A stretch of DNA of 64,000 bases from Hymenobacter telluris (GCF_017313265.1 NZ_JAFLQZ010000001.1:186001-250000), one strand, 5' to 3'. Shown: positions 24,521 to 34,166, counted from the first letter of the stretch. Translations and numbers: made by a program. The notes: generated by a model from the sequence alone, not told the origin.

Positions 24521-25483
24521 ATGGATTACCGCGTTTTACTGTATTACTGCTACACGCCCATCGAAAATGTGGAGCAGTTTCGGGAGGAGCACCACCGCCT
24601 GTGTCTGCAACTGAATCTGCGCGGGCGCATCATTGTGGCACCCGAAGGGCTCAACGGTACCGTGTCGGGCTTGGTGGCCGACTGCGCCGAATACATGCAA
24701 CTGGTGAAGGCCGACCCGCGCTTTGCGGCGCTGGAGTTCAAGGTGGAAGAAGCCGAAGCGCACACGTTTCAGAAGCTGCACGTGCGCGTGAAGCCGGAAA
24801 TCGTGCACGTCGGGTTGCCCCACATCAAGCCCTACGAGCGGACTGGCGTGCACCTCTCGCCCGAGGAGTTCCGCGCCATGAAGGACCAGGACGACGTGGT
24901 GATTGTGGACGTGCGCTCCGACTACGAGTACGAGCTGGGCCGTTTCAAAAACGCCGTAACGCTGGACATCGAAAACTTCCGCGAGTTTCCCGACCGGGTG
25001 GAGCGGCTGGAACAGTACAAAGACAAGAAGATTCTGACCTATTGCACCGGCGGTATCAAGTGTGAGAAAGCCAGTGCGTTCTTGCTCGAACAAGGCTTCG
25101 AAAACGTGTACCAGCTGCACGGCGGCATTATTAAGTACGGCCTGGAAGCGGGCGGCGAAGACTTCGAGGGCAAGTGCTACGTATTTGATGGCCGGGTGGC
25201 CGTGGATGTCAACCACGTCAACCCTAGCATCATCAGTGCGTGCCACCACTGCCACACGCCCTCCGATAGGATGGTGAACTGCGCCAACCCACACTGCAAC
25301 GCCCACGTTCCGCTCTGCGAAACCTGCGGCGAGCAACTGCAAGGCGCCTGCTCGCCCGCCTGCCAGGAGCACCCCGATAAGCGCCCCTACGACGGCACCG
25401 GCACCTACCCCAAAATCAGCAACCACTACCGCCCCGAGCAAGGCCTGATTTCCTATCGGGCACCGACGGCAATTAAAAATTGA
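24521..25483 (+). CDS. trhO: tRNA uridine-34 hydroxylase, rhodanese family
   Basis: 320 residues. TrhO (YceA) makes 5-hydroxyuridine at the tRNA wobble base. N-terminal ferredoxin-like domain (YRVLLYYCYTPIENVEQFRE), then a rhodanese domain with active-site loop TYCTGGIKCEKAS near 172-184, and a C-terminal cysteine cluster (CHHCH, CANPHCN, CETCGEQ, ACSPAC) likely to bind zinc, as in homologues. Its last codons and TGA stop are within the left arm of a family E repeat (GCAATTAAAAATTGA). Confidence 0.93.
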   Translation: MDYRVLLYYCYTPIENVEQFREEHHRLCLQLNLRGRIIVAPEGLNGTVSGLVADCAEYMQLVKADPRFAALEFKVEEAEAHTFQKLHVRVKPEIVHVGLPHIKPYERTGVHLSPEEFRAMKDQDDVVIVDVRSDYEYELGRFKNAVTLDIENFREFPDRVERLEQYKDKKILTYCTGGIKCEKASAFLLEQGFENVYQLHGGIIKYGLEAGGEDFEGKCYVFDGRVAVDVNHVNPSIISACHHCHTPSDRMVNCANPHCNAHVPLCETCGEQLQGACSPACQEHPDKRPYDGTGTYPKISNHYRPEQGLISYRAPTAIKN

Positions 25484-25575
25484 GAATTAATAAATTAAAA
25501 ACGGGTGCTGCTAAAATCAACAGCACTCATTTTTTAGCCTCAACTTTTAATTTTTAATTCTCAATTTTCAATTCC
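25471..25575. repeat. Inverted repeat, family E (copy 1)
   Basis: Left arm AATTAAAAATTGAGAATTAA, right arm with AATTTTTAATTCTCAATTTT, plus an inner pair GTGCTG/CAGCAC. The word AATTAAAAATT is repeated. The arm carries the trhO stop codon; the other end reaches six bases before the next start codon. Confidence 0.85.
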
Positions 25576-25580
25576 TTTTC

Positions 25581-26453
25581 ATGGCCATTCCTGATTCCGA
25601 GCTGATTTTCAATAAAGACGGCAGCATCTACCACCTCAATTTGCAGCCCGACCACATTTCCGACACCATTATTACCGTCGGCGACCCGGAGCGGGTACCA
25701 CTTGTGAGCCAGCATTTCGATTCCATCGAAACCCGGATTCACAAGCGTGAATTCGTGACCCACGTGGGCTACTACAAAGGCAAGCGCCTCACGGTTATCA
25801 GCACCGGCATGGGCACCGATAACATCGATATCCTGCTTAATGAACTTGATGCGCTGGTTAACATCGACTTCGTGACGCGGGAGGCCCGCCCTCAGGAAGA
25901 GCACATTGCCTTGCGCATTGTGCGGGTGGGCACCAGCGGCGCGTTGCAGGCCGATATTCCGGTAGGTTCGCACCTGGTTACCGAGCATGCCGTTGGTCTC
26001 GACTCGCTGATGCAGTTCTACCCCTTAGTGGAAACCGGGCTGGAAATTGAAGTGGCGACCGGCGTGCAGCAAGCTCTGGCCCTCGACTACCGCCCATACT
26101 GCGTGCGGGGTACCGATTTGCTGCGTGAGCAGCTGGGCGCGGGCATGGTAGTGGGTAATACGCTGACCTGCCCCGGCTTCTATGGGCCCCAAGGCCGCGT
26201 ACTACGCCTGGATTTGCGCCGCCCCGACTTAATCGAGCAGTTCCAAAACTTCCGGCACGAAAGCGCCGAAGGCGAGTTCCGGCTCACCAACTTCGAGATG
26301 GAAACGGCTGGTTATTATGCCCTGGGCCGCATGTTGGGCCACGAGGTGGTATCGTTGAATGCCATTGTGGCCAACCGTGCCACCGGCGAGTTTGCCACCA
26401 ACTCCGACGCCGTGATGCACGATTTGATTGCCAAAACGCTGGATCGGGTCTAA
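25581..26453 (+). CDS. Nucleoside phosphorylase (uridine phosphorylase-like)
   Basis: 290 residues. Phosphorolysis of nucleosides for salvage. Family motifs: ITVGDPERVPLVSQHF with the phosphate-binding GDP(x)R, VISTGMGTDNIDILLNEL, RVGTSGALQADIPVGS and NFEMETAGYYALGRMLGHE, where the glutamate contacts the ribose. Bacteroidota homologues are annotated as uridine phosphorylase or simply nucleoside phosphorylase; base preference cannot be told. Ends in a strong terminator. Confidence 0.88.
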   Translation: MAIPDSELIFNKDGSIYHLNLQPDHISDTIITVGDPERVPLVSQHFDSIETRIHKREFVTHVGYYKGKRLTVISTGMGTDNIDILLNELDALVNIDFVTREARPQEEHIALRIVRVGTSGALQADIPVGSHLVTEHAVGLDSLMQFYPLVETGLEIEVATGVQQALALDYRPYCVRGTDLLREQLGAGMVVGNTLTCPGFYGPQGRVLRLDLRRPDLIEQFQNFRHESAEGEFRLTNFEMETAGYYALGRMLGHEVVSLNAIVANRATGEFATNSDAVMHDLIAKTLDRV

Positions 26454-26464
26454 ACCTGCATCTG

Positions 26465-26520
26465 TGCAAACGAATCGGCCCTTGCCTTCCCATGGGAGAG
26501 CAAGGGCCGATTCGTTTGCA
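26465..26520. terminator. 21-bp perfect hairpin terminator
   Basis: TGCAAACGAATCGGCCCTTGC and its exact complement flank 14 bases that can also partly pair. It lies between convergent genes. Confidence 0.85.
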
Positions 26521-26562
26521 ATCAATTCTACAGCTAGTTCTACAAGCTACTTTGAATGTCGC

Positions 26563-26868
26563 CTAGTAGAAATCAAAGCCGATAATAGCCCGCAGTGGCA
26601 AAGTAATGCCGGCTTTAAGCGTCAGGTACTCGTGGTGGGTGGCCCAAACAGTGGTGTACACCCGCTTTACGGCGCCCTCTGCTGTCTTGAAATAGATGTC
26701 GAGTTTGCCTTGGTAGTTGTTGCCCAGGCTGGTAGCCCGTTCGGCATCGTGGCGGCGCTGCTGAATGGCGGCGGGGTCGGTCAGTACGTCGTCGGCAGAG
26801 AAGCGGAGCAGAGCAATGGCGTCTTTATCAATTACTTCAGCAGTTTCGGTGGGCAGTTCAAATGACAT
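26563..26868 (-). CDS. Small conserved-looking hypothetical protein
   Basis: 101 residues, soluble, no cysteine or signal peptide. It reads like a compact alpha/beta domain (QGKLDIYFKTAEGAVKRVYT, then VWATHHEYLTLKAGITLPLR). Codon use fits a real gene and it has a free-standing position between a terminator and the acyl-CoA reductase. I do not recognise the family. Confidence 0.7.
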   Translation of the reverse strand: MSFELPTETAEVIDKDAIALLRFSADDVLTDPAAIQQRRHDAERATSLGNNYQGKLDIYFKTAEGAVKRVYTTVWATHHEYLTLKAGITLPLRAIIGFDFY

Positions 26869-26996
26869 AACGGTAAGTACAAAAGGTCAGAGGTAGTGGG
26901 CAGGGCGCCGGAAACAATCCGGTCCGGATGAACATCTGCTGGAAGGCTGACCCTAACGAATCGGCCCTCAAGTGGATGCTATTTTCTTAACACATT

Positions 26997-28010
26997 TTAC
27001 GCCAATTCCGCCAAAAAGGCCATTGTATCCACGCCATCAGCATAATCCGACACGCTCGGGTACTGCGCCTGCCCAAAGGCCGTGCTGCCAGCCCATTGCC
27101 CACTGCCCGACACAATGCACTGGGTTTGAGCGGCTACGTCGGTCAGCTGGTCCACCAAATCCACCTCGTGGGCATACGTGCCGTAGTGCAGCACCGAAAT
27201 AGGCGAAACGAGCAGCGGGCTTTCCAACAGCAGCAGGTAGCCAGTATCTAGGTGCGGCACCCCATTCACCAGCAAGATGCTCTTGTTATAATCGTAGTTG
27301 TTGTTGTATTTATGATGGTCGACTACATGGTGCCAGGGGCGAAGCGAGTCGAGCAGGGGCGAAAAGTTGTAGTTCTGAGGCACAAACAACTTGCTGACGT
27401 TGCGGCAGCCCAGGCCGTAGTACCGGAAAATATCCTCGCCCAATAAGCTCAACTCATGGTCGGTTTCGTGGCCGGTGAGCACGCCCAGACTGGTGCGGTT
27501 GCGCCGGATGATATGGGGTCGCTTGCCAAAGTAGTAGTCGAAGTAGCGGGCCGTGTTGTCGGAGCCGGTGGCAATGAAAGCATCGGCGTCGTTGAGGCGC
27601 TCCTGAATCTGAATCCGTGCCTGAAAGCGAGGCTCAAGCTTCGTTAGCTCGTTCAGCACCCAGGTCATGAGCACCGAGTCGTCTCTGCTAAGCTTGGCCA
27701 GCAGGGTGTGGCCGCTGAGCAGTACGCACAACGCATCATGAAAGCCCACCAGCGGAATGTTGCCGGCCATAACCACGCCTACTTGCTTGGGGGCAGTTGG
27801 CTCGGCGGGGTAGCGGGCAGCCCAGCGCGTCAGGGTATTATCGGTGAGCATGTCGGCTACGCTTTTGATGGCCGTCGTCACGTTGGGCAGGTCGAACCAG
27901 GCGTTGCGGTTGCGGGCGTGGGCGGTTAGCTCGGTGAAAGTATCAACTGGAAGCTGGCGCAAGTGGTTGCCCAGCGCAACAAAGGCAGCCAGGCGGTCGG
28001 AGTGAAGCAT
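26997..28010 (-). CDS. LuxC-like acyl-CoA reductase
   Basis: 337 residues, an aldehyde-dehydrogenase-like fold of the LuxC family. Visible: VGVVMAGNIPLVGFHDAL, which matches the nucleotide-binding start of LuxC, IATGSDNTARYFDYYFG near 145, and LGLGCRNVSKLFVP-like GLGCRNVSK with the probable catalytic cysteine near 200. It would reduce an acyl-CoA or acyl-enzyme to an aldehyde with NADPH. Divergent from the ferredoxin gene; that pairing is common in Bacteroidota. Physiological substrate unknown. Confidence 0.87.
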   Translation of the reverse strand: MLHSDRLAAFVALGNHLRQLPVDTFTELTAHARNRNAWFDLPNVTTAIKSVADMLTDNTLTRWAARYPAEPTAPKQVGVVMAGNIPLVGFHDALCVLLSGHTLLAKLSRDDSVLMTWVLNELTKLEPRFQARIQIQERLNDADAFIATGSDNTARYFDYYFGKRPHIIRRNRTSLGVLTGHETDHELSLLGEDIFRYYGLGCRNVSKLFVPQNYNFSPLLDSLRPWHHVVDHHKYNNNYDYNKSILLVNGVPHLDTGYLLLLESPLLVSPISVLHYGTYAHEVDLVDQLTDVAAQTQCIVSGSGQWAGSTAFGQAQYPSVSDYADGVDTMAFLAELA

Positions 28011-28209
28011 TAAAAACTGGTTAGCAGGGTGGTAACAGAACGGTGGTCAAGCGGTGAGCGTGTGGCAAAGCAGGATTCCGAACAGAAATGTTCTTGGACA
28101 ACCCAGGCCGGATTCTACGGTTTGCCTTGGCGACACGCTGCCGACTCAACAATTAGCCAAAAATCAACTTATCATCCGGTAATAAGTCACACATCCTAAA
28201 GTTAGTTTC

Positions 28210-28217
28210 TACTTTTG
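28210..28217 (+). promoter_or_regulatory. -7 box of the ferredoxin gene
   Basis: TACTTTTG; predicted start near 28224, about 70 bases before the ATG. The rest of the divergent region 28011-28294 shows no other clear signal. Confidence 0.55.
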
Positions 28218-28294
28218 CACAGCGAATACTCCGCCAAGCGGAAAAATTTCGCGTACAACCCTTTCGATACCTCACATTACCTGATTCTACGGCT

Positions 28295-28639
28295 ATGGCC
28301 ATCATGATAACCGACGAGTGCATCAACTGTGGTGCCTGCGAACCAGAATGCCCCAACACGGCCATTTATGAAGGCGGCGCTGCCTGGCGCTGGGCCGACG
28401 GTACCACGTTGAAAGAAGTAACCATCGACGGCGGCAAAACGGTGTCTGGCGTAGCTCCCCAAACCCCCATTTCCGACGAGTACTACTACATCGTATCCGA
28501 CAAGTGCACCGAGTGTGTAGGCTTCCACGAAGAACCCCAGTGCGCCGCCGTATGCCCCGTTGACTGCTGCGTAGACGACCCTGACTACCGCGAGTCGCAG
28601 GAGAAGCTAACCGAGAAAAAGGAGTGGCTGCACGCCTAA
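28295..28639 (+). CDS. Ferredoxin with two [4Fe-4S] clusters
   Basis: 114 residues. Cluster motifs [12 protein letters not shown] and [18 protein letters not shown] carry the eight ligands; the second has the longer spacing typical of the Alv/YfhL ferredoxin type, and the C-terminus is an extended charged helix. Cytosolic electron carrier. Opposite the LuxC-like reductase. Followed by a large composite repeat and terminator. Confidence 0.95.
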   Translation: MAIMITDECINCGACEPECPNTAIYEGGAAWRWADGTTLKEVTIDGGKTVSGVAPQTPISDEYYYIVSDKCTECVGFHEEPQCAAVCPVDCCVDDPDYRESQEKLTEKKEWLHA

Positions 28640-28646
28640 GCGCATG

Positions 28647-28778
28647 CTGAACCGCGGATTACGCGGATTTTGTAGACGATTATCCGTTCTTACGCCGCGT
28701 TGCCGCATAAACCAAAAGAGGCTTGCCAATTGGCAAGCCTCTTTTGGTTTATAATCGTCCACAAAATCCGCGGTTCAG
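28647..28778. repeat. Composite inverted repeat with internal terminator
   Basis: Outer arms CTGAACCGCGGATTACGCGG.. (28647-28683) and ..CACAAAATCCGCGGTTCAG (28751-28778) enclose a palindrome at 28708-28751 (ATAAACCAAAAGAGGCTTGC and complement, centre CCAATTGG), which should terminate both convergent transcripts. Confidence 0.85.
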
Positions 28779-28780
28779 GA

Positions 28781-29944
28781 TCAGGTGCCGCAGTTGAAAT
28801 ACTTATCGTAGGCGGACTCTGGAATTAGGTTGAGCTGACTGAGCACTTTGATAGGCCAGCGCAGCTTCCGAATCAAGGAGTAGTTGTTGGGATAGTCGCG
28901 GAAGGTTTTCGGCGGGGCTTTCACAATCTGCTCGAATTCTTCGCGGGTCAACCCCAGGCGCTTGATGCACAGGTTGATGACTTTTTCGTCTTCGATGCCG
29001 TTGATGTGCTTCACCTTTTCCAGCGCTACTTCGCGGGGCATCTGGCCGGACCGCACCAGAGCCGAATAGTTGAACAGCCGCCGGTCGATGTTGAACTTAG
29101 TGCGGTTGAGGTAGTAGATAACGCTCTGGTACAGGTCGTCGAAGTAGTGGGCACCGGGGTTCACCCAGGCTAGTTCCCGCTCCAGCAACTGGTCCACGTC
29201 GGCCCGCACGTAATCCACGTGGTAGAGCAGCGTAACGGTTTTGATGCGCCGCACGAAAGCGTAGTAGAACATCTGCGGGATGTCGAGGTGGAAGCCGGGG
29301 TCGTCGGCTTTCCACGGGCGCAGTGGCACCGTGCCGTAGCGTTTGTGTACCGCCTTCAAGTACTTGCCATCCAGGTAGTTCCAGGTGAGCGGCGCAATGC
29401 CCTCGGTCCGGAACGACTGCCCGATGACGATGCGCTGAATGCCCTCTTTGGCGGCCACGCCATATAGCGCCGTGGCAATACCCACGTCGGTACCTTCTTC
29501 CATGTCCGGCGTTGAGGCTTTCAGGAAGGCAATTTTCAGGTCCTTGGATTCGCGCCAGTCCGAGGTGATGGTGCGCATTTCCACGTCCAGCTTTTGGCAG
29601 GCTTTCACCATGTTCTCGCCGGCCACGGGGTTGCCGAAACCGTCGTTGAAGTGCACGGCCAGGGGCCGCAGCCCCAGCTTCACCACGCAGTACCATAAGG
29701 TAAACGACGAGTCCCGGCCGCCGCTGACGCCGAGCACGCAGTCGTATTTCTTGCCTTTGCCGAGCCGCTTGATGTCGGCGGCTAGCTCCTGAACTTTCTG
29801 GCGGCCAGCCTCTCCCAGCGGAAAGGCTTTGTCCATGTGGTTGTGTACTTCACAAAAGTTGCACTCTCCCTTCGCATCGAACGTAATGCCAGGCACAGTG
29901 GTATCCATGATGCAACGGGTGCAGCGTTGGTAAGCTTGAGTCAT
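28781..29944 (-). CDS. N-acetyl sugar amidotransferase (WbpG-like)
   Basis: 387 residues from the ATG at 29944; an upstream TTG at 29956 is less likely. N-terminal zinc-like cysteines (RCTRCIMDTT, CNFCEVH), then an adenine nucleotide alpha-hydrolase domain with the PP-loop VLGVSGGRDSSFTLW near 74. Relatives amidinate or amidate sugars of nucleotide-activated form in O-antigen or flagellin glycans, taking ammonia from a partner HisH-like protein. No such partner lies in the window, which leaves its route open. Confidence 0.87.
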   Translation of the reverse strand: MTQAYQRCTRCIMDTTVPGITFDAKGECNFCEVHNHMDKAFPLGEAGRQKVQELAADIKRLGKGKKYDCVLGVSGGRDSSFTLWYCVVKLGLRPLAVHFNDGFGNPVAGENMVKACQKLDVEMRTITSDWRESKDLKIAFLKASTPDMEEGTDVGIATALYGVAAKEGIQRIVIGQSFRTEGIAPLTWNYLDGKYLKAVHKRYGTVPLRPWKADDPGFHLDIPQMFYYAFVRRIKTVTLLYHVDYVRADVDQLLERELAWVNPGAHYFDDLYQSVIYYLNRTKFNIDRRLFNYSALVRSGQMPREVALEKVKHINGIEDEKVINLCIKRLGLTREEFEQIVKAPPKTFRDYPNNYSLIRKLRWPIKVLSQLNLIPESAYDKYFNCGT

Positions 29945-30022
29945 GCAGAAGCGCAACAGGGTATCGGCAAAAGCACGAATCCTGTAAGTAAACAGAAAGA
30001 AAAAAAGAAAGAGGTTTCCCCT

Positions 30023-30973
30023 TTACGAAGGAAGAGAATCGAACTTGAAACCCTTACGGACAAGCATCTCACCAATTTGCGTGCCCTTTTCAACGCGGTT
30101 GGGCCGGGGAATGTCTACCACCACCAAGTCGCCCGCAAATTCGTTGAATTTGCCCTGCGCCCGAATGCCCGAAGCATCCACGGCCAGGGAGCAGCCGATG
30201 CTCTTTTTGCCTTCGTAGGGGCCGCCCACGATGTAGCCTACCGATGTGGTGCCTACCACCGCTACGTTGTAGAGCCGGGCCAGAATGGAATACGGCTTCA
30301 CCCACTTTTCCCGGTAGGGGTCGTGCTCCTCGGTAATGGAGTAATCCACGGTCCAGGACGAAGGCGACAAAATAAATTCGGCGCCCATGCGGGCCAGCGT
30401 GTGCCCGATGCTTAGGCCATCGATGAAGTTGTCGGCGCAAATATTGACGCCGATTTTGCCGAGCGGCGTATCCACTACGTTCAGGGTCTGCCCTACGGCA
30501 TAGTAGGGTTGCTCTACCGTGAGTAGGTTGATTTTGTGATACTTAGTGATGATTTCGCCTTGCGGGTTGATGAGCAACGCGGCGTTATACACGCGGCCGT
30601 CGGCACCCCGCTCGGTAAGGCCGGCGCAGATATAAATCTGGTGCCGAATGGCTTCCTGGCAAAGCTGGTCGGAGTAGATGCCGGGAATGGGTTGGGCTTC
30701 GGTGAGGGCGCTGGGGTGCGTCCAGGCAAAATCGAGGGTTTCGGGGAGCAGCACCACGTGGCAACCGCGGCTGGCGGCTTCGGCAATCATCTGGGCGGCC
30801 CGCACCATGTTGCGTTCCGGCTCACCGCCTTCCACCAGCAGCTGGCCCATGCCAACCCGCAGAATATCCGTGGTAAAAGAAGCAGCCGGTGCGGTCGGCG
30901 GAGGAATTACAGGTGCCTGAATAGGAGCAGGCGGAGAAGGAGCAGCTCTGCGAAACTTGAACAAGGAAGCCAT
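30023..30973 (-). CDS. Carbon-nitrogen hydrolase (nitrilase superfamily)
   Basis: 316 residues. The catalytic triad of the superfamily is present: Glu in VVLLPETLDFAW near 78, Lys in KYHKINL and Cys in GVNICADNF near 177. Residues 14-35 are Pro/Ala-rich. The ATG at 30973 gives a short basic N-terminus; a TTG 13 codons upstream would add a hydrophobic segment (VLAFLSFCL) and make it exported. Substrate unknown, an amide or nitrile. Confidence 0.82.
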   Translation of the reverse strand: MASLFKFRRAAPSPPAPIQAPVIPPPTAPAASFTTDILRVGMGQLLVEGGEPERNMVRAAQMIAEAASRGCHVVLLPETLDFAWTHPSALTEAQPIPGIYSDQLCQEAIRHQIYICAGLTERGADGRVYNAALLINPQGEIITKYHKINLLTVEQPYYAVGQTLNVVDTPLGKIGVNICADNFIDGLSIGHTLARMGAEFILSPSSWTVDYSITEEHDPYREKWVKPYSILARLYNVAVVGTTSVGYIVGGPYEGKKSIGCSLAVDASGIRAQGKFNEFAGDLVVVDIPRPNRVEKGTQIGEMLVRKGFKFDSLPS

Positions 30974-31187
30974 AAGGCAGAATGAGAGAAAGGCCAAAAC
31001 TGAGAACTTCAACTATCTATATAAAGATGCAAGCATGTACCATATAGTCAGCTAATTGTCAGAAAGGCAAGCCAAATTTAAGTTATATCCCGGATTTGCT
31101 CTCTTTTTTTGGGATTAAATAGGGGTTAAAGATACTGGCAATAGGTCGAGCTTGGATAGCTTATACGCAGGCCCGGCACTAAATCCT

Positions 31188-31195
31188 TACTTTTG
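31188..31195 (+). promoter_or_regulatory. -7 box of valS
   Basis: TACTTTTG; transcription would start near 31201, 30 bases before the ATG at 31231. Bases 31013-31187 show nothing else that I recognise. Confidence 0.6.
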
Positions 31196-31230
31196 CGGCC
31201 AATACGTATCCACTGACTTCCCGATTGTCG

Positions 31231-33921
31231 ATGTCCATCGCCAAAACCTATACCCCCGCCGACGTTGAAGCCAAATGGTATCAGCGTTGGCAAGAGCAGG
31301 GCTTTTTCAAAGCCAAAGCCAACCCACGCAAGCAGCCGTACTCGGTGGTGATTCCGCCGCCCAACGTAACGGGCGTGCTGCACATGGGCCACATGCTCAA
31401 CAATACCATTCAGGATGTGCTGGTGCGCCGGGCCCGCATGCAGGGCAAGGAAGCCTGCTGGGTGCCCGGCACCGACCACGCCTCCATTGCCACCGAAGCT
31501 AAGGTAGTGGCGCTGCTCAAGGAGCAAGGCATCGACAAAAAAGACCTCACCCGGGAAGAGTTTCTGAAGCACGCCTGGGAGTGGAAAGAGAAATACGGCG
31601 GCATCATTCTGGAGCAGCTCAAGAAGCTGGGCGCCTCCTGCGACTGGGACCGGACCCGCTTCACGATGGAGCCCGAGCTAACCGAAGCCGTGCTGCGCGT
31701 GTTCGTGGACCTGCACCAGAAGGGCTTGATTTACCGCGGTATCCGGATGGTGAACTGGGACCCCCAGGGCGGCACCGCCGTGTCGGACGAGGAGGTAATT
31801 GCCAAGGACACCATGGCCAAGATGTACCATCTGCGGTACTCAGTTGTCGGTTCTGAGTTGCCAGTTGCCAGTGAGGGAGACCAGCAGAACGATCCTGACA
31901 ACCAACAACCAACAACCAACAACTACATCACCGTAGCTACCTCGCGTCCGGAAACCATCATGGCCGACGTGGCGGTAGCGGTAAACCCCAACGACCCGCG
32001 CTATACGCACCTGCACGGCGCCAAAGTGCGGATTCCGTTGCTGGGCCGCGAAATTCCGGTGATTCTGGACGAGTACGTAAGCATCGACTTTGGGACGGGC
32101 GCGCTGAAAGTGACGCCCGCGCACGATCTGAACGACTACGAGCTGGGTCTCAAGCACAACCTGCCGGTAATCGACATCCTCAACAACGAAGGCTCGCTCA
32201 ACGAGAAAGCCGAGCTGTACGTGGGCCAGGACCGGTTTGCGGCCCGCCGCAACATCGTGAAAGACCTGGAAGCCGCTGGCCTGCTCGACAAGGTGGAAGA
32301 GTACGCCAGCGTGTTGCAGACGTCGGAGCGCACCGGCGCGGTAATTGAGCCGCGCCTGAGCTTGCAGTGGTTCCTGAAAATGGAACACCTGGCCAAGCCG
32401 GCGCTGGAGGTGGTGGAAAACGACGAAATCAAGCTGCACCCGCCCAAGTTCAAGAACATGTACCGGGCGTGGATGGAGAACGTGCATGACTGGTGCATTT
32501 CGCGGCAGCTGTGGTGGGGCCAGCGTATTCCGGCCTATTATCTGCTAGATGGTTCATTTGTGGTAGCCCTCAACGAGGAAGAGGCCGTGAAGCTCGCCCG
32601 CGAGAAAAGCGGCAACGCCGAGTTGCAGGCCACCGATTTGCGCCAAGACGAGGACGTACTGGATACCTGGTTTTCGTCGTGGCTGTGGCCGATTTCGGTG
32701 TTCGATGGGTTCAAAGACCCCGACAACGCCGATGTCAACTACTTCTATCCAACCAACGACCTGGTAACGGCCCCGGAAATTCTGTTTTTCTGGGTGGCCC
32801 GCATGATTATGGCCGGTTTGGAATACCGCAAGCAGGTGCCGTTCCGCAACGTATACCTCACTGGCATTGTGCGCGACGACCAGGGCCGCAAGATGAGCAA
32901 GCAGCTCGGCAACTCACCCGACCCGCTCGACCTGATTGCCACCTACGGCGCCGACGGCGTGCGCACCGGCATGCTGTTCTCGTCGCCGGCCGGCAACGAC
33001 TTGCTGTACGATGTGAAGCTGGTAGAGCAGGGCCGCAACTTCACCAACAAGCTCTGGAACGCCTTCCGCCTCACCCAGGGCTGGGAGGTGGATGCTGCGC
33101 TGCCTTTCGCGAATGCCAAAGCCGTAGAGTGGTTTTCGGCCAAGCTGCACGCCGCGCAGGTAGAGCTGGACGAGCATTTCGAGAAGTTCCGGATGTCGGA
33201 CGCGCTGATGACGGTGTACAAGCTGGTGTGGGGCGACTTCTGCTCGTTCTACCTGGAAATGGTGAAACCTGCTTATCAAGCCCCCATCGACCCCGAAACG
33301 CTGCGCCACACCACTGGTTTCCTGGAAACGCTGCTCAAGCTGATGCACCCGTTCATGCCCTTCATCACCGAAGAAATCTGGCACGAACTGGCCGAGCGCG
33401 GCCCCAAAGACTACGTGTGCGTGGCCGCTTGGCCCAAGCCGGCCCCAGTAGCCGGCGGTGCTGAGTTGCTGGCCCGGATGGACAAGGCACTGGAAATTGT
33501 GGCGGGGGTGCGCAACATCCGCAACCAGAAAGGCCTCGGCCCCAACAAGCCGCTGACCCTGGCCGCCAAAACCGACGACGTGGCCCTGCTGCACGACTAC
33601 GACGGCGTAATCCGGAAGCTGGCGGCGCTGAGTGAAATCAGCTTGGTGGAGGCCGCGCCGGCCGCTTCGGTGAGCTTCGTGACGGGCGGGGCCGAGTTCT
33701 TTGTGCCGCTGGAAGGCCAGATTGATATGGGCGCGGAAAAAGCCCGTCTGGAAAAAGAGCTGGAGTACGCCGTCGGCTTCCGCGACTCGGTGCAGAAAAA
33801 GCTCTCCAACGAGAAGTTCGTGCAGAACGCCAAGCCCGACGTGCTGGAGCGGGAGCGGCAAAAGCTGGCCGACGCCGAAGCCAAGATTGCCACGTTGCAG
33901 CAGAGCCTGAACAACTTGTAG
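31231..33921 (+). CDS. valS: Valyl-tRNA synthetase with an in-frame repeat insertion
   Basis: 896 residues from the ATG at 31231. Class I synthetase: HIGH motif [12 protein letters not shown] near 46, KMSKS motif as [11 protein letters not shown] near 552, anticodon-binding domain, and a C-terminal coiled coil ([15 protein letters not shown]). The CP1 editing domain begins around [10 protein letters not shown] near 230. Directly before that block, residues about 204-231 read [20 protein letters not shown] and NQQPTTNN, a low-complexity stretch coded by an inverted repeat (31841-31924). Editing should still be possible if the stretch is a surface loop; this is inference. Confidence 0.95.
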   Translation: MSIAKTYTPADVEAKWYQRWQEQGFFKAKANPRKQPYSVVIPPPNVTGVLHMGHMLNNTIQDVLVRRARMQGKEACWVPGTDHASIATEAKVVALLKEQGIDKKDLTREEFLKHAWEWKEKYGGIILEQLKKLGASCDWDRTRFTMEPELTEAVLRVFVDLHQKGLIYRGIRMVNWDPQGGTAVSDEEVIAKDTMAKMYHLRYSVVGSELPVASEGDQQNDPDNQQPTTNNYITVATSRPETIMADVAVAVNPNDPRYTHLHGAKVRIPLLGREIPVILDEYVSIDFGTGALKVTPAHDLNDYELGLKHNLPVIDILNNEGSLNEKAELYVGQDRFAARRNIVKDLEAAGLLDKVEEYASVLQTSERTGAVIEPRLSLQWFLKMEHLAKPALEVVENDEIKLHPPKFKNMYRAWMENVHDWCISRQLWWGQRIPAYYLLDGSFVVALNEEEAVKLAREKSGNAELQATDLRQDEDVLDTWFSSWLWPISVFDGFKDPDNADVNYFYPTNDLVTAPEILFFWVARMIMAGLEYRKQVPFRNVYLTGIVRDDQGRKMSKQLGNSPDPLDLIATYGADGVRTGMLFSSPAGNDLLYDVKLVEQGRNFTNKLWNAFRLTQGWEVDAALPFANAKAVEWFSAKLHAAQVELDEHFEKFRMSDALMTVYKLVWGDFCSFYLEMVKPAYQAPIDPETLRHTTGFLETLLKLMHPFMPFITEEIWHELAERGPKDYVCVAAWPKPAPVAGGAELLARMDKALEIVAGVRNIRNQKGLGPNKPLTLAAKTDDVALLHDYDGVIRKLAALSEISLVEAAPAASVSFVTGGAEFFVPLEGQIDMGAEKARLEKELEYAVGFRDSVQKKLSNEKFVQNAKPDVLERERQKLADAEAKIATLQQSLNNL
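31841..31924 (+). repeat. Reiterated-word inverted repeat inside valS
   Basis: The left arm CAGTTGTCGGTTCTGAGTTG then CCAGTTGCC, and the right arm GACAACCAACAACCAACAAC then CAACAAC are imperfectly complementary and made of a GTTG-rich word. The element keeps the reading frame. It is the protein-coding counterpart of the intergenic repeats, and its right arm matches the word found in ftsK and the E2 gene. Confidence 0.75.
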
Positions 33922-33954
33922 TCTACGTTTCGGCTTGCGCTGTTTGTACACAAG

Positions 33955-33985
33955 AAGCTCCGTCCTGACCCGGCGGAGCTTTTTG
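33955..33985 (+). terminator. Terminator after valS
   Basis: AAGCTCCG pairs with CGGAGCTT over 11 bases of loop and runs into T5. The rest of 33986-34166 holds no recognisable feature. Confidence 0.8.
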
Positions 33986-34166
33986 TATAGCGGGTCCTCA
34001 GCGGCAGCAGGCAGAACAAGACGGAGCCGTTTACCTTCGGCCAACCGCCGCACCGCAAAGAAGTAGTGCGGGTATTTCTGTTAATGCTTGATACCCCACT
34101 GCGCACACTAGCTCAGGTGTATCTTCCACTGATCGTGATTTTCTACTTCAATTCCCTAACGCTGTT

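Noticed and set aside
24536..25441. 301-codon open frame opposite trhO
   Set aside because: Shadow of trhO; no motif.
32914..34053. 379-codon open frame opposite valS
   Set aside because: Antisense shadow of the valS C-terminal half; no domain resemblance.
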